Assembly (NCBI GenBank): GCA_027492585.1
Contig: JAPUEK010000029.1
Coordinates: 38,880-102,879 of the forward strand
DNA: 64,000 nucleotides
Direction: 5' to 3'
Origin: Paracoccaceae bacterium
GTDB lineage: Bacteria; Pseudomonadota; Alphaproteobacteria; Rhodobacterales; Rhodobacteraceae
Both the position numbers and the translations under genes were made by a program. Position 1 is the first letter of the stretch. Each line of letters begins with the position of its first letter. Positions 8,855 to 17,708 of this stretch are shown piece by piece. Under the pieces are notes generated by a model that saw only the letters and a list, made by a program, of their open reading frames with translations, searched no databases and was not told the origin of the DNA.

Positions 8855-9910
8855 ATGGCGAAGGTTTCGATCAGCGACGTGACCAAGAGCTATGGCATTA
8901 CCAAGGTGATGCACGGCGTCAGCTTCGAGGTGCAGGATGGTGAGTTCGTGGCGCTGGTCGGGCCTTCCGGTTGCGGCAAATCCACGCTTTTGCGGATGAT
9001 CGCGGGGCTTGAGGACATCACCTCGGGCCAGGTTTCCATCGGGGAGCGTGTCGTCAATGATGTCGAGCCGAAGGAGCGCGACATCGCCATGGTCTTCCAG
9101 AACTATGCGCTCTATCCGCATATGACCGTGGCCGAGAACATGGGGTTTTCGCTGCGCCTGCGTGGAACCCCCAAGGCGGAGGTCAGCCGCGCCGTGGCGG
9201 AGGCGGCGGAGATCCTCGGGCTGACGCCCTATCTCGCCCGTCATCCGAAGGCCCTTTCGGGGGGGCAGCGTCAGCGCGTCGCTATGGGGCGGGCCATCGT
9301 GCGTCATCCGGCGGTCTTCCTGTTCGATGAACCCCTGTCCAACCTCGATGCGGCCCTGCGGGTGCAGATGCGGGCGGAAATCCGCAATCTGCACGAACGG
9401 CTCGGCTCGACCTCGATCTTCGTGACCCATGATCAGGTGGAGGCGATGACCATGGCCGATCGGATCGTGGTCATGCGGGCCGGGCGGCTCGAACAGGCCG
9501 GGCCGCCGCTGGAACTTTACGACCGCCCGGCCAATGCTTTTGTGGCGGGGTTCATCGGCTCGCCGGCGATGAACCTCCTGCCGGCGCAGGCTGCCGGGGG
9601 CCATGTGACGCTGGCGGATGGTTCGGTTCTGCCGATCACATCGGCGGCGGAGGGCGCAGTCCAATACGGCATCCGTCCCGAGCATCTGGATCTGGTGCCG
9701 CCGGAGACGCCGGGTGCGATGACCGGCACCGTCGGGCTGATCGAAAGCACCGGAACGGCGATGTTCGTGGCCGTCCAGACGCAGGGGCCGAAGGTCAATG
9801 CCCTCTTCTCCGACCGGCCGGCTCTGCATCGCGGCGACAGGGTGGGTCTGCGTCCGAAAGCCGGACACAGCCATGTGTTTCATACCGGAACGGGGGAGCG
9901 TCTGGCATGA
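8855..9910 (+). CDS. Sugar ABC transporter ATP-binding protein, UgpC/MsmK type
   Basis: A 351-residue ATPase. Walker A is GPSGCGKST (about 38-46), the Q-loop [14 protein letters not shown], the signature [14 protein letters not shown] (about 133), Walker [13 protein letters not shown] (about 153), and the switch histidine in [14 protein letters not shown] (about 189). The C-terminal TOBE region (about 240-345) is typical of the CUT1 family. It is the only ATPase in a locus with two complete permease pairs, so it probably energises both, as MsmK-type ATPases do elsewhere. Its stop overlaps the amidohydrolase start by ATGA. Confidence 0.95.
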   Translation: MAKVSISDVTKSYGITKVMHGVSFEVQDGEFVALVGPSGCGKSTLLRMIAGLEDITSGQVSIGERVVNDVEPKERDIAMVFQNYALYPHMTVAENMGFSLRLRGTPKAEVSRAVAEAAEILGLTPYLARHPKALSGGQRQRVAMGRAIVRHPAVFLFDEPLSNLDAALRVQMRAEIRNLHERLGSTSIFVTHDQVEAMTMADRIVVMRAGRLEQAGPPLELYDRPANAFVAGFIGSPAMNLLPAQAAGGHVTLADGSVLPITSAAEGAVQYGIRPEHLDLVPPETPGAMTGTVGLIESTGTAMFVAVQTQGPKVNALFSDRPALHRGDRVGLRPKAGHSHVFHTGTGERLA

Positions 9911-10995
9911 CCGGCGATCTGCCCCTGTCGCAATTCCGGCCGAGGTCGCGCCTTTCCGTGCCGGAAACCCGTATCACAAGGCCCGACCGCCCGTTCATCG
10001 ACGCGCATAACCATCTCGGCGCCTTTGGCGGCGGCTGGGATCAGCGCGATCCGGCAGCCTTCTTTGCCCGGCTGGATGAGGCGGGCGCGGTTCACTATGT
10101 CGATCTGGATGGCGGCTGGGGCGAGGATGTGCTCGATGACCGCCTGCGTCGCTTCAAATCCCATGCGCCGGAGCGTTACCGTGTTTACGGCGGTGTCGAT
10201 TGGGGCCGATGGGCGGAGGAAGGTCACGCCTTTGCCGAACGTTCGGCGGCGCGGCTCGCGGCTCAGGCGGCGCGCGGCGCGCAGGGGCTGAAAATCTGGA
10301 AGCCTTTCGGTCTCCATGTCACCGACGACCGCGGGGCTCTGGCGAAGATCGACGATCCGCGGCTGGGTCCGATCTGGGCCAGGGCAGGGGAGCTTGGTCT
10401 GCCGGTGATGATCCATATCGCCGATCCCGTCGCCTTCTTCGACCCGTTGACGCCCGAGAACGAACGCTGGGATGAATTGCACGCCCATCCCGACTGGCAC
10501 TTCCCCTCCCCGCCGTTTCCGCCTTTCGACGCGCTTCTTGGTGCCTTTGCCCGGCTGGTGCAGCGTCACCCCGCCACCACCTTCATCGGCGCCCATGTCG
10601 GCTGCTATGCGGAGAACCTCACCTGGGTTTCGGACCTGATGGAGACCTGTCCGAACCTTTACGTCGATATTTCAGCCCGCATTTCGGAGCTTGGCCGCCA
10701 GCCCTATTCGGCACGGCGTTTCTTCCTGCGCCACGCGGACCGCATCCTCTTCGGCACCGATGCCGGACCCGATCTTGAAACCTATGCGATCTATGCCCGG
10801 TTCCTCGAAACCGGGGACGAATATTTCAGCTACGGCCCCGGAGACAGTCCGGGTCAGGGCCGCTGGAGGATCTACGGCCTGCACCTGCCCGAAGACGTGC
10901 GAGAGAAGATCTACTTCGCCAATGCCGCGCGGCTGTTCGGGCTGGAAACCGGCCCGATGCCGGAAGACACCACACATCAACAGGAAAGGACATGA
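9907..10995 (+). CDS. Amidohydrolase_2-family TIM-barrel protein, function unknown
   Basis: A 362-residue metal-dependent hydrolase-like protein. The first metal motif is FIDAHNHLG (about residue 32), later [14 protein letters not shown], the strand-5 region PVMIHIADP (about 173), [12 protein letters not shown] (about 226) and the final FGTDAGPD (about 282). This is the Amidohydrolase_2 pattern (ACMSD and related lyases/lactonases), not the NagA/AgaA deacetylase pattern, so I do not call it a deacetylase. It is translationally coupled to the ATPase (ATGA) and sits two bases before the second binding protein, so it is a true member of the operon with an unassigned role. No signal peptide is seen. 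Confidence 0.75.
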   Translation: MTGDLPLSQFRPRSRLSVPETRITRPDRPFIDAHNHLGAFGGGWDQRDPAAFFARLDEAGAVHYVDLDGGWGEDVLDDRLRRFKSHAPERYRVYGGVDWGRWAEEGHAFAERSAARLAAQAARGAQGLKIWKPFGLHVTDDRGALAKIDDPRLGPIWARAGELGLPVMIHIADPVAFFDPLTPENERWDELHAHPDWHFPSPPFPPFDALLGAFARLVQRHPATTFIGAHVGCYAENLTWVSDLMETCPNLYVDISARISELGRQPYSARRFFLRHADRILFGTDAGPDLETYAIYARFLETGDEYFSYGPGDSPGQGRWRIYGLHLPEDVREKIYFANAARLFGLETGPMPEDTTHQQERT

Positions 10996-10996
10996 C

Positions 10997-12247
10997 ATGA
11001 GACTGTTCGCTTCGACCGCGCTTGCGCTTGCGCTCGGTCCCTTCGCTGCGGCGGCACAGACTGACATCACCTTCCAGCTCTGGGGCAGCCCGCAGGAAGG
11101 CGAGGTCTGGGCGCGGGTCGCCGAGGCCTTCCACGCCGGGCATCCCGATATCAACGTCAAGGTCGAAGTGGCCGATTGGGACAGCTACTGGGAAAAGCTG
11201 CGCGTCCTCGTCTCGGGCGGCACGCCGCCGGATGTCTTCGCCATGGATGCGCCGCTTTATCCTGACTGGCAGTCGCGCGGAGCGCTTCTGAACCTGCAAC
11301 CCTATCTCGATGCCGACCCTTCGGCACTGGACGGGGTGTTCCCGCTCACGCTGGAGGCCTACAAGACCAAGGACGGCTATTTCGGCCTGCCGCGCGATTT
11401 CCAGGCGATCGTCCTTTACTACAACAAGGACATGTTCGATGCCGCCGGGGTCGCCTATCCGACCGACGACTGGAGCTGGGATGACCTGCGCGCGGCGGCC
11501 AAGGCGCTGACCCTCGACAAGGACGGCAACGGCAAGACGGATCAATGGGGTTTCTGGGCGGAAGCCTATGATCAGGAACCGTTCTGGGGCAGCGTGATCT
11601 GGTCCTATGGCGGGGATATCGTCGATGCGCCGGCCGGAAAGACACTGATCGGCAGCGATGCGGCGGCGGCGGGCTTTGAATTCATCCGCGCCATGTGGCT
11701 GGACGACAAATCCATGCCGACCCAGAGCCAGCTTGCCCAGTTCGGCTATGACGGCTTCCTGTCGGGCATCTCGGCCATGGGGGTTTCGGGCCATTGGTCG
11801 GTGCCGGATTACGCGGCGGCAGGGCTGAACTTCGATGTGGCGCCGCTGCCGAAAGGTCCTGCCGGGCGCGCAACCGGGGTGAACAGCGCGGGCTTCGTCA
11901 TCTCCGCCAGGACGCCCAATCCCGATGCCGCCTGGCAGTTCGTGAAATTCGCCACGGGAGAGGTGGGCCAGACCGAGCTTGCCAAGCTCGGCTTTGCCGT
12001 GCCGATCCGCGAAAGCGTGGCGAAAAGCGACGCCTATCTGAAGCAGGCCGTTCCGATCCGGCACCAGTTGTTCGTCGATGCGCTTGCCTATGCGCGCACC
12101 AAGCCCGTGTTCCGCGGCTACGAGGACTGGGCCTCGGCGGTCGGGGATGCGCTTGCGACGATCTGGGACGGGGATGCCGATGTCGCCGATGCTCTGGCGC
12201 AGGCGGTGAAAGATGGCGATGCCGCGCTTGCCAAGGCCGCGGAATAG
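10997..12247 (+). CDS. Sugar ABC transporter substrate-binding protein (set 2)
   Basis: A 416-residue family-1 solute-binding protein. It starts MRLFASTALALALGPFAAAAQ, a clear Sec signal peptide with cleavage near residue 20. Family blocks include FQLWGSPQEGEVW, VFAMDAPLYPDW, DFQAIVLYYNKDMF, and GWSW-type aromatic stretches that usually line an oligosaccharide site. GGAAAGGA lies just upstream of the ATG at 10997. It is clearly diverged from the 3520 binding protein, so the locus appears able to take up two different ligands, for example different chain lengths. The permease pair follows directly. Confidence 0.92.
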   Translation: MRLFASTALALALGPFAAAAQTDITFQLWGSPQEGEVWARVAEAFHAGHPDINVKVEVADWDSYWEKLRVLVSGGTPPDVFAMDAPLYPDWQSRGALLNLQPYLDADPSALDGVFPLTLEAYKTKDGYFGLPRDFQAIVLYYNKDMFDAAGVAYPTDDWSWDDLRAAAKALTLDKDGNGKTDQWGFWAEAYDQEPFWGSVIWSYGGDIVDAPAGKTLIGSDAAAAGFEFIRAMWLDDKSMPTQSQLAQFGYDGFLSGISAMGVSGHWSVPDYAAAGLNFDVAPLPKGPAGRATGVNSAGFVISARTPNPDAAWQFVKFATGEVGQTELAKLGFAVPIRESVAKSDAYLKQAVPIRHQLFVDALAYARTKPVFRGYEDWASAVGDALATIWDGDADVADALAQAVKDGDAALAKAAE

Positions 12248-12255
12248 GGGCGGGC

Positions 12256-13137
12256 ATGAACGGTCTTCGTCCGCTCGGCCGGGAAAAGCTGTGGGTGCTG
12301 GTGCTTCTGGCACCCACGCTGCTTGGCCTCCTGCTCGGCACGTTCGGGGCGATTTTCTCGACCCTCGGGCTTTCCGTCTTCGACTGGGACCTGCTGACGA
12401 AGCCCGAATTCGTCGGGTTGCAGAATTATGCCGAACTGCCGGAAAGCCGGCTTTTCGGGAAGGCGCTGTGGAATACGGTGACCTTCTCGGCGCTCTATGT
12501 GCCGCTGGTCATGGCGGCGTCCTTCTGTGTCGCGCTTCTGCTGAACCGGGGGGTGCGGGGCGAAAAGCTGTTCCGGGTGCTCTATTTCCTGCCCGTGGTC
12601 TCTTCGCCCACCGCCGTCGGCCTCCTTTGGATCTGGATCTATTCCGAGGACAACGGCGTGCTGAACGCCATGCTCGGGATGCTCGGGGTGGAGCCGGTCA
12701 AATGGCTGGGCGCCAAGATGGTGCTCTGGTCGGTGGTGATCGCCAACACCTGGGGGGCCATCGGCGAGGGGATGATCATTTTCCTCGCCGGGCTCCAGGC
12801 CATCCCGCGCGAGCATTACGAGGTCGCCCGGCTCGATGGGGCGACCACCTGGCAGCGGCTCTTCTACGTCACCCTGCCCGCCATGGCGCCAAGCCTGTTC
12901 TTCCAGGCGGTTCTGGCGACGATCCACGCCTTTCAGGCCTTCGACTACATCTATATCCTGACGCGGACCGGCAATGGCAATTCCTCCTTTCCGACGCTGG
13001 TGTTCTCGATCTACCGCGAAGGCTTCCGCTTCTTCCGCATGGGGGATGCCGCCGCGCAGGCGGTGGTGCTGACCCTGATCATTCTGGGCTTCACCTGGGT
13101 CTATTTCCGGATGCAGCGACGCTGGGGGACGACATGA
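12256..13137 (+). CDS. Sugar ABC transporter permease, MalF/UgpA type (set 2)
   Basis: A 293-residue inner-membrane permease starting MNGLRPLGREKLWVLVLLAP. It has about six membrane helices and the EAA motif EHYEVARLDGATTWQRLFYVTLP (in pieces, about residues 185-207). An upstream in-frame extension to 11794 is complement of the binding-protein gene. The start at 12256 has AGGGGCGGGC before it. Its TGA overlaps the next start (ATGA at 13134). It forms a heterodimer with the next permease. Confidence 0.92.
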   Translation: MNGLRPLGREKLWVLVLLAPTLLGLLLGTFGAIFSTLGLSVFDWDLLTKPEFVGLQNYAELPESRLFGKALWNTVTFSALYVPLVMAASFCVALLLNRGVRGEKLFRVLYFLPVVSSPTAVGLLWIWIYSEDNGVLNAMLGMLGVEPVKWLGAKMVLWSVVIANTWGAIGEGMIIFLAGLQAIPREHYEVARLDGATTWQRLFYVTLPAMAPSLFFQAVLATIHAFQAFDYIYILTRTGNGNSSFPTLVFSIYREGFRFFRMGDAAAQAVVLTLIILGFTWVYFRMQRRWGTT

Positions 13138-13952
13138 AGCTGAAACCGGCCGATCTTCTGGCTTTCGCCGTCCTTCTTGCCGGGGCGCTGATGATGGTGG
13201 CGCCCTTTGTGTGGATGATCTCCACCTCGCTGAAACCCGCGGCCGAACAGTTCGACATGAGGCTGATCCCCGCGACGCCGACACCGGAGAACTATTCCAG
13301 GATTTTCGAGCTGATGCCCTTCCACCTGCTGCTGTGGAATTCGGTCAAGATCGCGGCGATCTCGACCTTCGGGCAACTGCTGACCTGTTCGATGGCGGCC
13401 TTCGTCTTTGCGACCGTGCGGTTTCCGGGGCGGAACCTGCTGTTCGTGATCCTTCTGATCACGCTGATGATCCCCGCGCAGATCACCTCGATCCCGCAAT
13501 TCATCATCTTCAAGGCACTCGGTCTCTATGGCACGCAGGCGCCGCTTTACCTGCCGAGCTTCATGGGCGGGGCCTTCGGCACCTTTCTCATGCGGCAGTA
13601 TTTCCAGACCATCCCGATGGAGCTGGCGGAAGCGGCGCGGATCGACGGCGCCAGCCTGATCCGGATCTTCTTCACCATCTATCTGCCGCTGTCGAAACCC
13701 GCCCTTGCGGCCTTTGCGATCTTTGCCTTCCTGTTTTCGTGGAACGATCTGTTTTCGGCGCTGATCTATCTGCCCTCGGATCTGGAGCAGACCACGCTGA
13801 CCGTCGGGCTGGCCCTGTTCCAGACCCAATATGCGGCGCAATGGCCGCTGATGATGTCTGCGGCCCTCGTCTCGGTGGCGCCGATGATCCTCGTGTTCAT
13901 TCTGGCGCAGCGCCACTTTGTCAGTGGCGTCGCGGCAAGCGGCCTGAAGTGA
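13134..13952 (+). CDS. Sugar ABC transporter permease, MalG/UgpE type (set 2)
   Basis: A 272-residue permease starting MKLKPADLLAFAVLLAGALMM. It has about six membrane helices and the EAA loop MELAEAARIDGASLIRIF followed by IYLPLSKPALA (about residues 162-190). It is coupled to the preceding permease by the ATGA overlap and is followed 11 bases later by the GH114 gene. It completes transporter set 2; ATP supply is expected from the 8855 ATPase. Confidence 0.92.
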   Translation: MKLKPADLLAFAVLLAGALMMVAPFVWMISTSLKPAAEQFDMRLIPATPTPENYSRIFELMPFHLLLWNSVKIAAISTFGQLLTCSMAAFVFATVRFPGRNLLFVILLITLMIPAQITSIPQFIIFKALGLYGTQAPLYLPSFMGGAFGTFLMRQYFQTIPMELAEAARIDGASLIRIFFTIYLPLSKPALAAFAIFAFLFSWNDLFSALIYLPSDLEQTTLTVGLALFQTQYAAQWPLMMSAALVSVAPMILVFILAQRHFVSGVAASGLK

Positions 13953-13963
13953 AGGGAAACGCG

Positions 13964-14743
13964 ATGCGTCTTTTGCCCGGTCTTGCTCTCGCCCTTCTGG
14001 CGGCGCCGGTTCTGGCCCAGACCGGACCCTTGCCGGAGGGTGGGGTGGCCGACTATCAGCTGGGCGGCGGGTATCCGCCTCCGTCCGGCGTCACCATTGT
14101 CGTGCGCGACAGTACGGACACACCCGAGCCGGGCTACTTCAACATCTGCTATGTCAACGGTTTCCAGACCCAGCCGGGCGACACCTGGCCGAAGGACCTT
14201 CTGGTGCGCGGTGCGGATGGCGAGCCGCTGGCGGATGAGGGCTGGCCGGACGAGTTCCTGCTCGACACGTCGACCGAAGCGGCCCGGCGGGCCAATCTTG
14301 AGCGTCTTGCCCCGGCATTGGAGGCCTGCGCGAAGAAGGGCTTCAGCGCGGTCGAGTTCGACAATCTGGACAGTTACACCCGGTCGGGCGGCCGTCTGGA
14401 GATGGAGGATGCCCTCGCCTTCGCCAAGCTTCTGGTCGGCGCCGCGCGCGCGCTCGGCCTGCCGGCCGGTCAGAAGAACAACGCGGAATTCGGGACCCGT
14501 GGCCGAGACGAGGTGGGCTTTGCCTTCGCCGTCGCCGAGGAATGTCACGTCTGGCAGGAATGTGCGGCCTATACCGGGGTCTATGGCCGCGGACAGGTGC
14601 TCGGCATCGAATATGCCGGCGAGCTGCGCGGCACCTTTGCCGAGGCCTGTGCCGATCCGGCGCGTCCCGGCAGCCTGATCCTGCGAGACAGGCTCCTGAA
14701 ACCCGCCGGGGCGGAGGGCCATGTCTTCGACGCCTGCCGCTAG
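13964..14743 (+). CDS. Secreted GH114-family endo-alpha-1,4-polygalactosaminidase-like protein
   Basis: A 259-residue protein with an N-terminal signal peptide (MRLLPGLALALLAAPVLAQ). The mature part follows the GH114 barrel: ADYQLGGGYPPP, the strand ending NICYVNGFQTQPGDTW, GFSAVEFDNLDSYTRS (about 127-142) in which the Glu/Asp cluster matches the family's GVEPDNVD block, GQKNNAEF (about 167), and AEECHVWQECAAYT (about 186-199). Characterised family members cut alpha-1,4-linked galactosamine, as in the fungal polymer galactosaminogalactan. It is the last gene of the operon and would act outside the cytoplasm, upstream of the importers and GH4. Whether the catalytic pair is complete needs structural alignment. 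Confidence 0.82.
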   Translation: MRLLPGLALALLAAPVLAQTGPLPEGGVADYQLGGGYPPPSGVTIVVRDSTDTPEPGYFNICYVNGFQTQPGDTWPKDLLVRGADGEPLADEGWPDEFLLDTSTEAARRANLERLAPALEACAKKGFSAVEFDNLDSYTRSGGRLEMEDALAFAKLLVGAARALGLPAGQKNNAEFGTRGRDEVGFAFAVAEECHVWQECAAYTGVYGRGQVLGIEYAGELRGTFAEACADPARPGSLILRDRLLKPAGAEGHVFDACR

Positions 14744-14814
14744 GCGCTGACACGGAACGGCAGGTCTTTGCGGGCTTGCGGGGCGGCACAACATGCCTAT
14801 CGTATTCTTGGCCG

Positions 14815-16629
14815 ATGACCCCGCAGCGCCCGAAGGAAAACCGAACAGCCGTGGACCCGATGTCGCAAATCCTGTCCCTGCGGGATGTCGCAAGCCAGAT
14901 CGACGCCTGCAACGATCTGGAGGCGACGCTGAAGTGCCTCATCGCCGCGACCTGTCGCCATGCGGGCTGGGCCATGGGCTCCATCATGGCAATCGACGCG
15001 CAGGGGGGCTACGCGCAGGTTCTGGCCCGCCATGACCCGACACTGATCGCCGCGCAACTGGCCGACAGATGGGCGCTCGCTTCCAGCCCGACGCTGGTGG
15101 CGCTGAGGCGCAACGAGCCGGTCCATATCCGCGATGCCCATTTCGCCGACGCCTATCCGGGCTACCGGCAGGATGCCCGCGACCGCGACTATCGCACGGT
15201 TCTGGTGCTGCCGATGAACTGCAAAGATGCGCTCGACCGCCCGATGGTGCTGACGGTGATCTCGCGGCAGGTGAAGGAGGTGGCGGAGGCCGATCTGGCC
15301 CTCCTCGGCACGATCATCCATCTCGGTTCCATTGCTGTCGAGCGCACGCACCGGCAGGCGGTGCAGATGCGGGTGACGGAAGGGCTGCGGCAGGCACTGG
15401 CCCGCCAGACGCAGCTTCTGGACCATCTGCTGGGCGAGGGGTCGCTTGGCGTGCTCGCGGAAAGGGTCGGGGCGCTTTTCCCCGATCCGGTGCTGGTGGT
15501 CGATCTTGGCGACAAGCGGATCATCGCTGGCCGCTCTCCCGATCCGGCGCTTTTCAGCGACGAGGATTGGCAGATCGCCGTCGTCACGCGCCACAGCCGC
15601 CCGATCCTGCGGGCGGCGCAGGAGGGTCTCTCGGGTCCGTTTGCGCTGCGGCTGTCCGATCCGGGGCGGGAGATCGTGCTGCCGGCCCATATCGAACCCC
15701 TGTTCGTGGGCGCGCAACTTTCCGGCGCGCTGATCCTTTTCCCGGCGGAAGGTCGCGCCGGCGCTACCGATCTGCCGCTTCTGGAAAGCGCGCGGTTGGC
15801 GCTGAGCCTGCAACTCATGCACAACCATGTCCTCGCGCGGTCCGAAACCCATGTTCTTTCCGATCTTTTCCGGGATCTGGTGGAGGGGCGCTGGAAAGCC
15901 CTGGCCGACATCCAGAAACGCGCCCATCACACCGGGCTCAATCTGCTGGAGGACCAGCAGATGATCGTGCTGGATTTCGCGGGCCATGCCGGAACGCAGG
16001 GCGCGAGACTGACCGAGTTCAAGCGCATCGTGATGCGTGTCTCGCCGCCGGATGCGGCGGCTGCGGTGATCGTCGCGCTTGATGACCGTATCGCCTGCCT
16101 GCTGCCTGCCGATACCGAATTCCGCCGCAACCGTATCCGAAGCTTCGCCGAGACATTGGCCGCCGAACTGGGCCGCACGATCGAAAAGCCGCCTGTCGTC
16201 GTGCTGGGTGGCCTGTGCCGCGCGCCCGAGGATTATGCGGTGACATGGAAGCGCTGCGATCGCCTGATTGGAATCGCACGGACCTTCGGGCTGAACGGGG
16301 TGCTGATGACCAGTGGCTCCGGCCCGCTTGAGATGCTGGTTGCGGCGCTCGAAGCGGGCGAGTTGCGGAGCTATATTGATCAGAGCATCGGCCCGATTGC
16401 CCGATACGACCTTGAGCACGGCACGGCCTATCTGGACACGCTGGCCGCCTTCCTGCGCGAGGGATGCCGCGCCCAGCCCTGTGCGGATGCGATGGGCCTG
16501 CATGTTTCGACCCTGCGCTACCGGCTGGCGCGGCTGTCCGAGCTTTTCGGGGTCGAGATCGACTCGCCGGAGAAAAGGTTCGATCTGGAGCTGGCCATCC
16601 GGTTGCAGATGATCACCCGCAGCGAGTAG
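14815..16629 (+). CDS. GAF-PucR family transcriptional activator
   Basis: About 604 residues. An N-terminal GAF-like sensor domain (about 30-190, LEATLKCLIAATCRHAGWAMG onward in pieces), a central CdaR/GGDEF-like region (about 345-480, DLFRDLVEGRWKALADIQKRA in part), and a C-terminal PucR helix-turn-helix (about 540-600: CADAMGLHVSTLRYRLARL). Such proteins activate catabolic operons in response to small molecules. The start is uncertain: the ATG at 14815 has no clear RBS, a GTG at 14851 has AAGGA 13 bases upstream, and an ATG lies at 14860. It stands 71 bases after the GH114 gene and upstream of the amino-acid importer, so its target could be either. Confidence 0.8.
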   Translation: MTPQRPKENRTAVDPMSQILSLRDVASQIDACNDLEATLKCLIAATCRHAGWAMGSIMAIDAQGGYAQVLARHDPTLIAAQLADRWALASSPTLVALRRNEPVHIRDAHFADAYPGYRQDARDRDYRTVLVLPMNCKDALDRPMVLTVISRQVKEVAEADLALLGTIIHLGSIAVERTHRQAVQMRVTEGLRQALARQTQLLDHLLGEGSLGVLAERVGALFPDPVLVVDLGDKRIIAGRSPDPALFSDEDWQIAVVTRHSRPILRAAQEGLSGPFALRLSDPGREIVLPAHIEPLFVGAQLSGALILFPAEGRAGATDLPLLESARLALSLQLMHNHVLARSETHVLSDLFRDLVEGRWKALADIQKRAHHTGLNLLEDQQMIVLDFAGHAGTQGARLTEFKRIVMRVSPPDAAAAVIVALDDRIACLLPADTEFRRNRIRSFAETLAAELGRTIEKPPVVVLGGLCRAPEDYAVTWKRCDRLIGIARTFGLNGVLMTSGSGPLEMLVAALEAGELRSYIDQSIGPIARYDLEHGTAYLDTLAAFLREGCRAQPCADAMGLHVSTLRYRLARLSELFGVEIDSPEKRFDLELAIRLQMITRSE

Positions 16630-16822
16630 GTGGGCAGGGCAAGCCTGCGGTGGATTGTCCTGTGATCAGCAGGAGTAATCCGGAATTCCTCCTGCGGTCC
16701 GGCGGATGATTTCGGGTGGCGGGCCGGATCAAGAATAGGGATCGGACCGCATCATGGTCCGCTTCCGGGCAAAGCCGACAGCAAGATCGCCCCGGTCTGC
16801 AACACAGAGAGGGATCAATCAG
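16630..16822 (+). promoter_or_regulatory. Intergenic region upstream of the amino-acid transporter
   Basis: A 193-base gap before the binding-protein gene. It holds an inverted repeat GCAGGAG (16669-16675) / CTCCTGC (16689-16695) with a 13-base loop around CCGGAATTC. The loop and lack of a T-run argue against a simple terminator. It could be an operator for the PucR or Lrp regulator. GAGAGGGA at about 16806 is the likely ribosome binding region for the next gene. I could not pick a convincing -35/-10 pair. Confidence 0.35.
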
Positions 16823-17653
16823 ATGAAGACTTCCGCAATCGCACGCGGCACCGCGGCACTGGTGCTTGCTCTCATGGCTCTGCCGGTTCAGGCGGGTGAG
16901 GTACTGGACCGGATCACGGCCGCAGGGGTGATCAAGGTCGCCACCGACGCGAACTGGGCGCCGCAGTCTTTTGTCAACGAACAGAATGAGATGGACGGTT
17001 TCGATGTGGATGTGGCCAAGGGGATTGCCGCCCATCTCGGTCTGAAGGCCGAATTCGTCACGCCGGGCTGGGACATCATCACCGCGGGCAACTGGCAGGG
17101 CCGCTGGGATATGCATGTGGGGTCGATGACCCCGACAAGTGAGCGCGCCAAGATCTTCAGCTTTCCCGCAGTCTACTATTACACCCCCGCCGCGGTCGCC
17201 GTGCATACCGACAGCAAGGCGGCTTCGCTGGCCGATCTGAACGGCAAGGTTGTCGGCACCACGACCTCCTCGACCTTCGAGGCCTATGCCAATCAGGATC
17301 TGGTGCTGGATGTTTCGGGGGCTCCGCCCTTCACCTATGAATTCAAGCCCGGCGAGGTGAAGTCCTACGCCAATTCCTCGACGGCCTTCGACGATCTGCG
17401 TCTGGGGGATGGAACGCGGCTGGATGCGGTTGTCTCGTCGCTGCCCTCGATCCTCGATGCCGAGAAGGCGGGCTATCCGATCCGGCAACTGGGCGAGCCG
17501 GTGTTCTACGAACCTCTGGCCGTCGCCGTCGAGCATGGCGATGCCGAGCTGGAGGCGAAGATCGCCGAAGCTGTCGCCGCGATGAAGGCGGATGGCACCT
17601 TGGGCGAGCTGTCGAAGAAATGGTATGGCGTGGATTATACCAAGACCGAATAA
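16823..17653 (+). CDS. Polar amino-acid ABC transporter substrate-binding protein
   Basis: A 276-residue family-3 solute-binding protein (HisJ/FliY type). The signal peptide is MKTSAIARGTAALVLALMAL... with cleavage after VQA near residue 23. The mature start ITAAGVIKVATDANWAPQSF and the later GFDVDVAKGIAAHLG are family hallmarks, with LNGKVVGTTTSSTF and a C-terminal LSKKWYGVDYTK. It would bind an amino acid in the periplasm. Being in one run with methionine gamma-lyase suggests methionine or a related sulfur amino acid; this is inference. I chose the ATG at 16823 over an upstream in-frame start at 16754 because the signal peptide then begins correctly. Confidence 0.92.
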   Translation: MKTSAIARGTAALVLALMALPVQAGEVLDRITAAGVIKVATDANWAPQSFVNEQNEMDGFDVDVAKGIAAHLGLKAEFVTPGWDIITAGNWQGRWDMHVGSMTPTSERAKIFSFPAVYYYTPAAVAVHTDSKAASLADLNGKVVGTTTSSTFEAYANQDLVLDVSGAPPFTYEFKPGEVKSYANSSTAFDDLRLGDGTRLDAVVSSLPSILDAEKAGYPIRQLGEPVFYEPLAVAVEHGDAELEAKIAEAVAAMKADGTLGELSKKWYGVDYTKTE

Positions 17654-17662
17654 TGAGCGCCG

Positions 17663-17699
17663 CACGACCCCGGCTCCGGGGTCGTGTCCCTTTCGGGAC
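17663..17699 (+). terminator. Intercistronic double stem-loop
   Basis: A 9-bp perfect stem (CACGACCCC / GGGGTCGTG, 17663-17671 with 17678-17686) is followed at once by a smaller one (GTCCC / GGGAC, 17686-17699). It lies between the binding-protein stop and the permease start. There is no T-run, so it is better read as an mRNA-stabilising or attenuating structure that raises binding-protein expression relative to the permease, as is common in such operons. Confidence 0.55.
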
Positions 17700-17708
17700 C
17701 CATGATCC

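Noticed and set aside
7523..9883. A 786-codon open frame antisense to the GH4 and ABC ATPase genes
   Set aside because: It covers two genuine, well-conserved plus-strand genes and has the His/Arg/Asp-rich composition of complementary-frame translations.
9907..10995. Reading the amidohydrolase as an N-acetylgalactosamine-6-phosphate deacetylase (AgaA/NagA)
   Set aside because: Its metal-site motifs and length follow Amidohydrolase_2, not the NagA group, so a deacetylase call would rest on context only.
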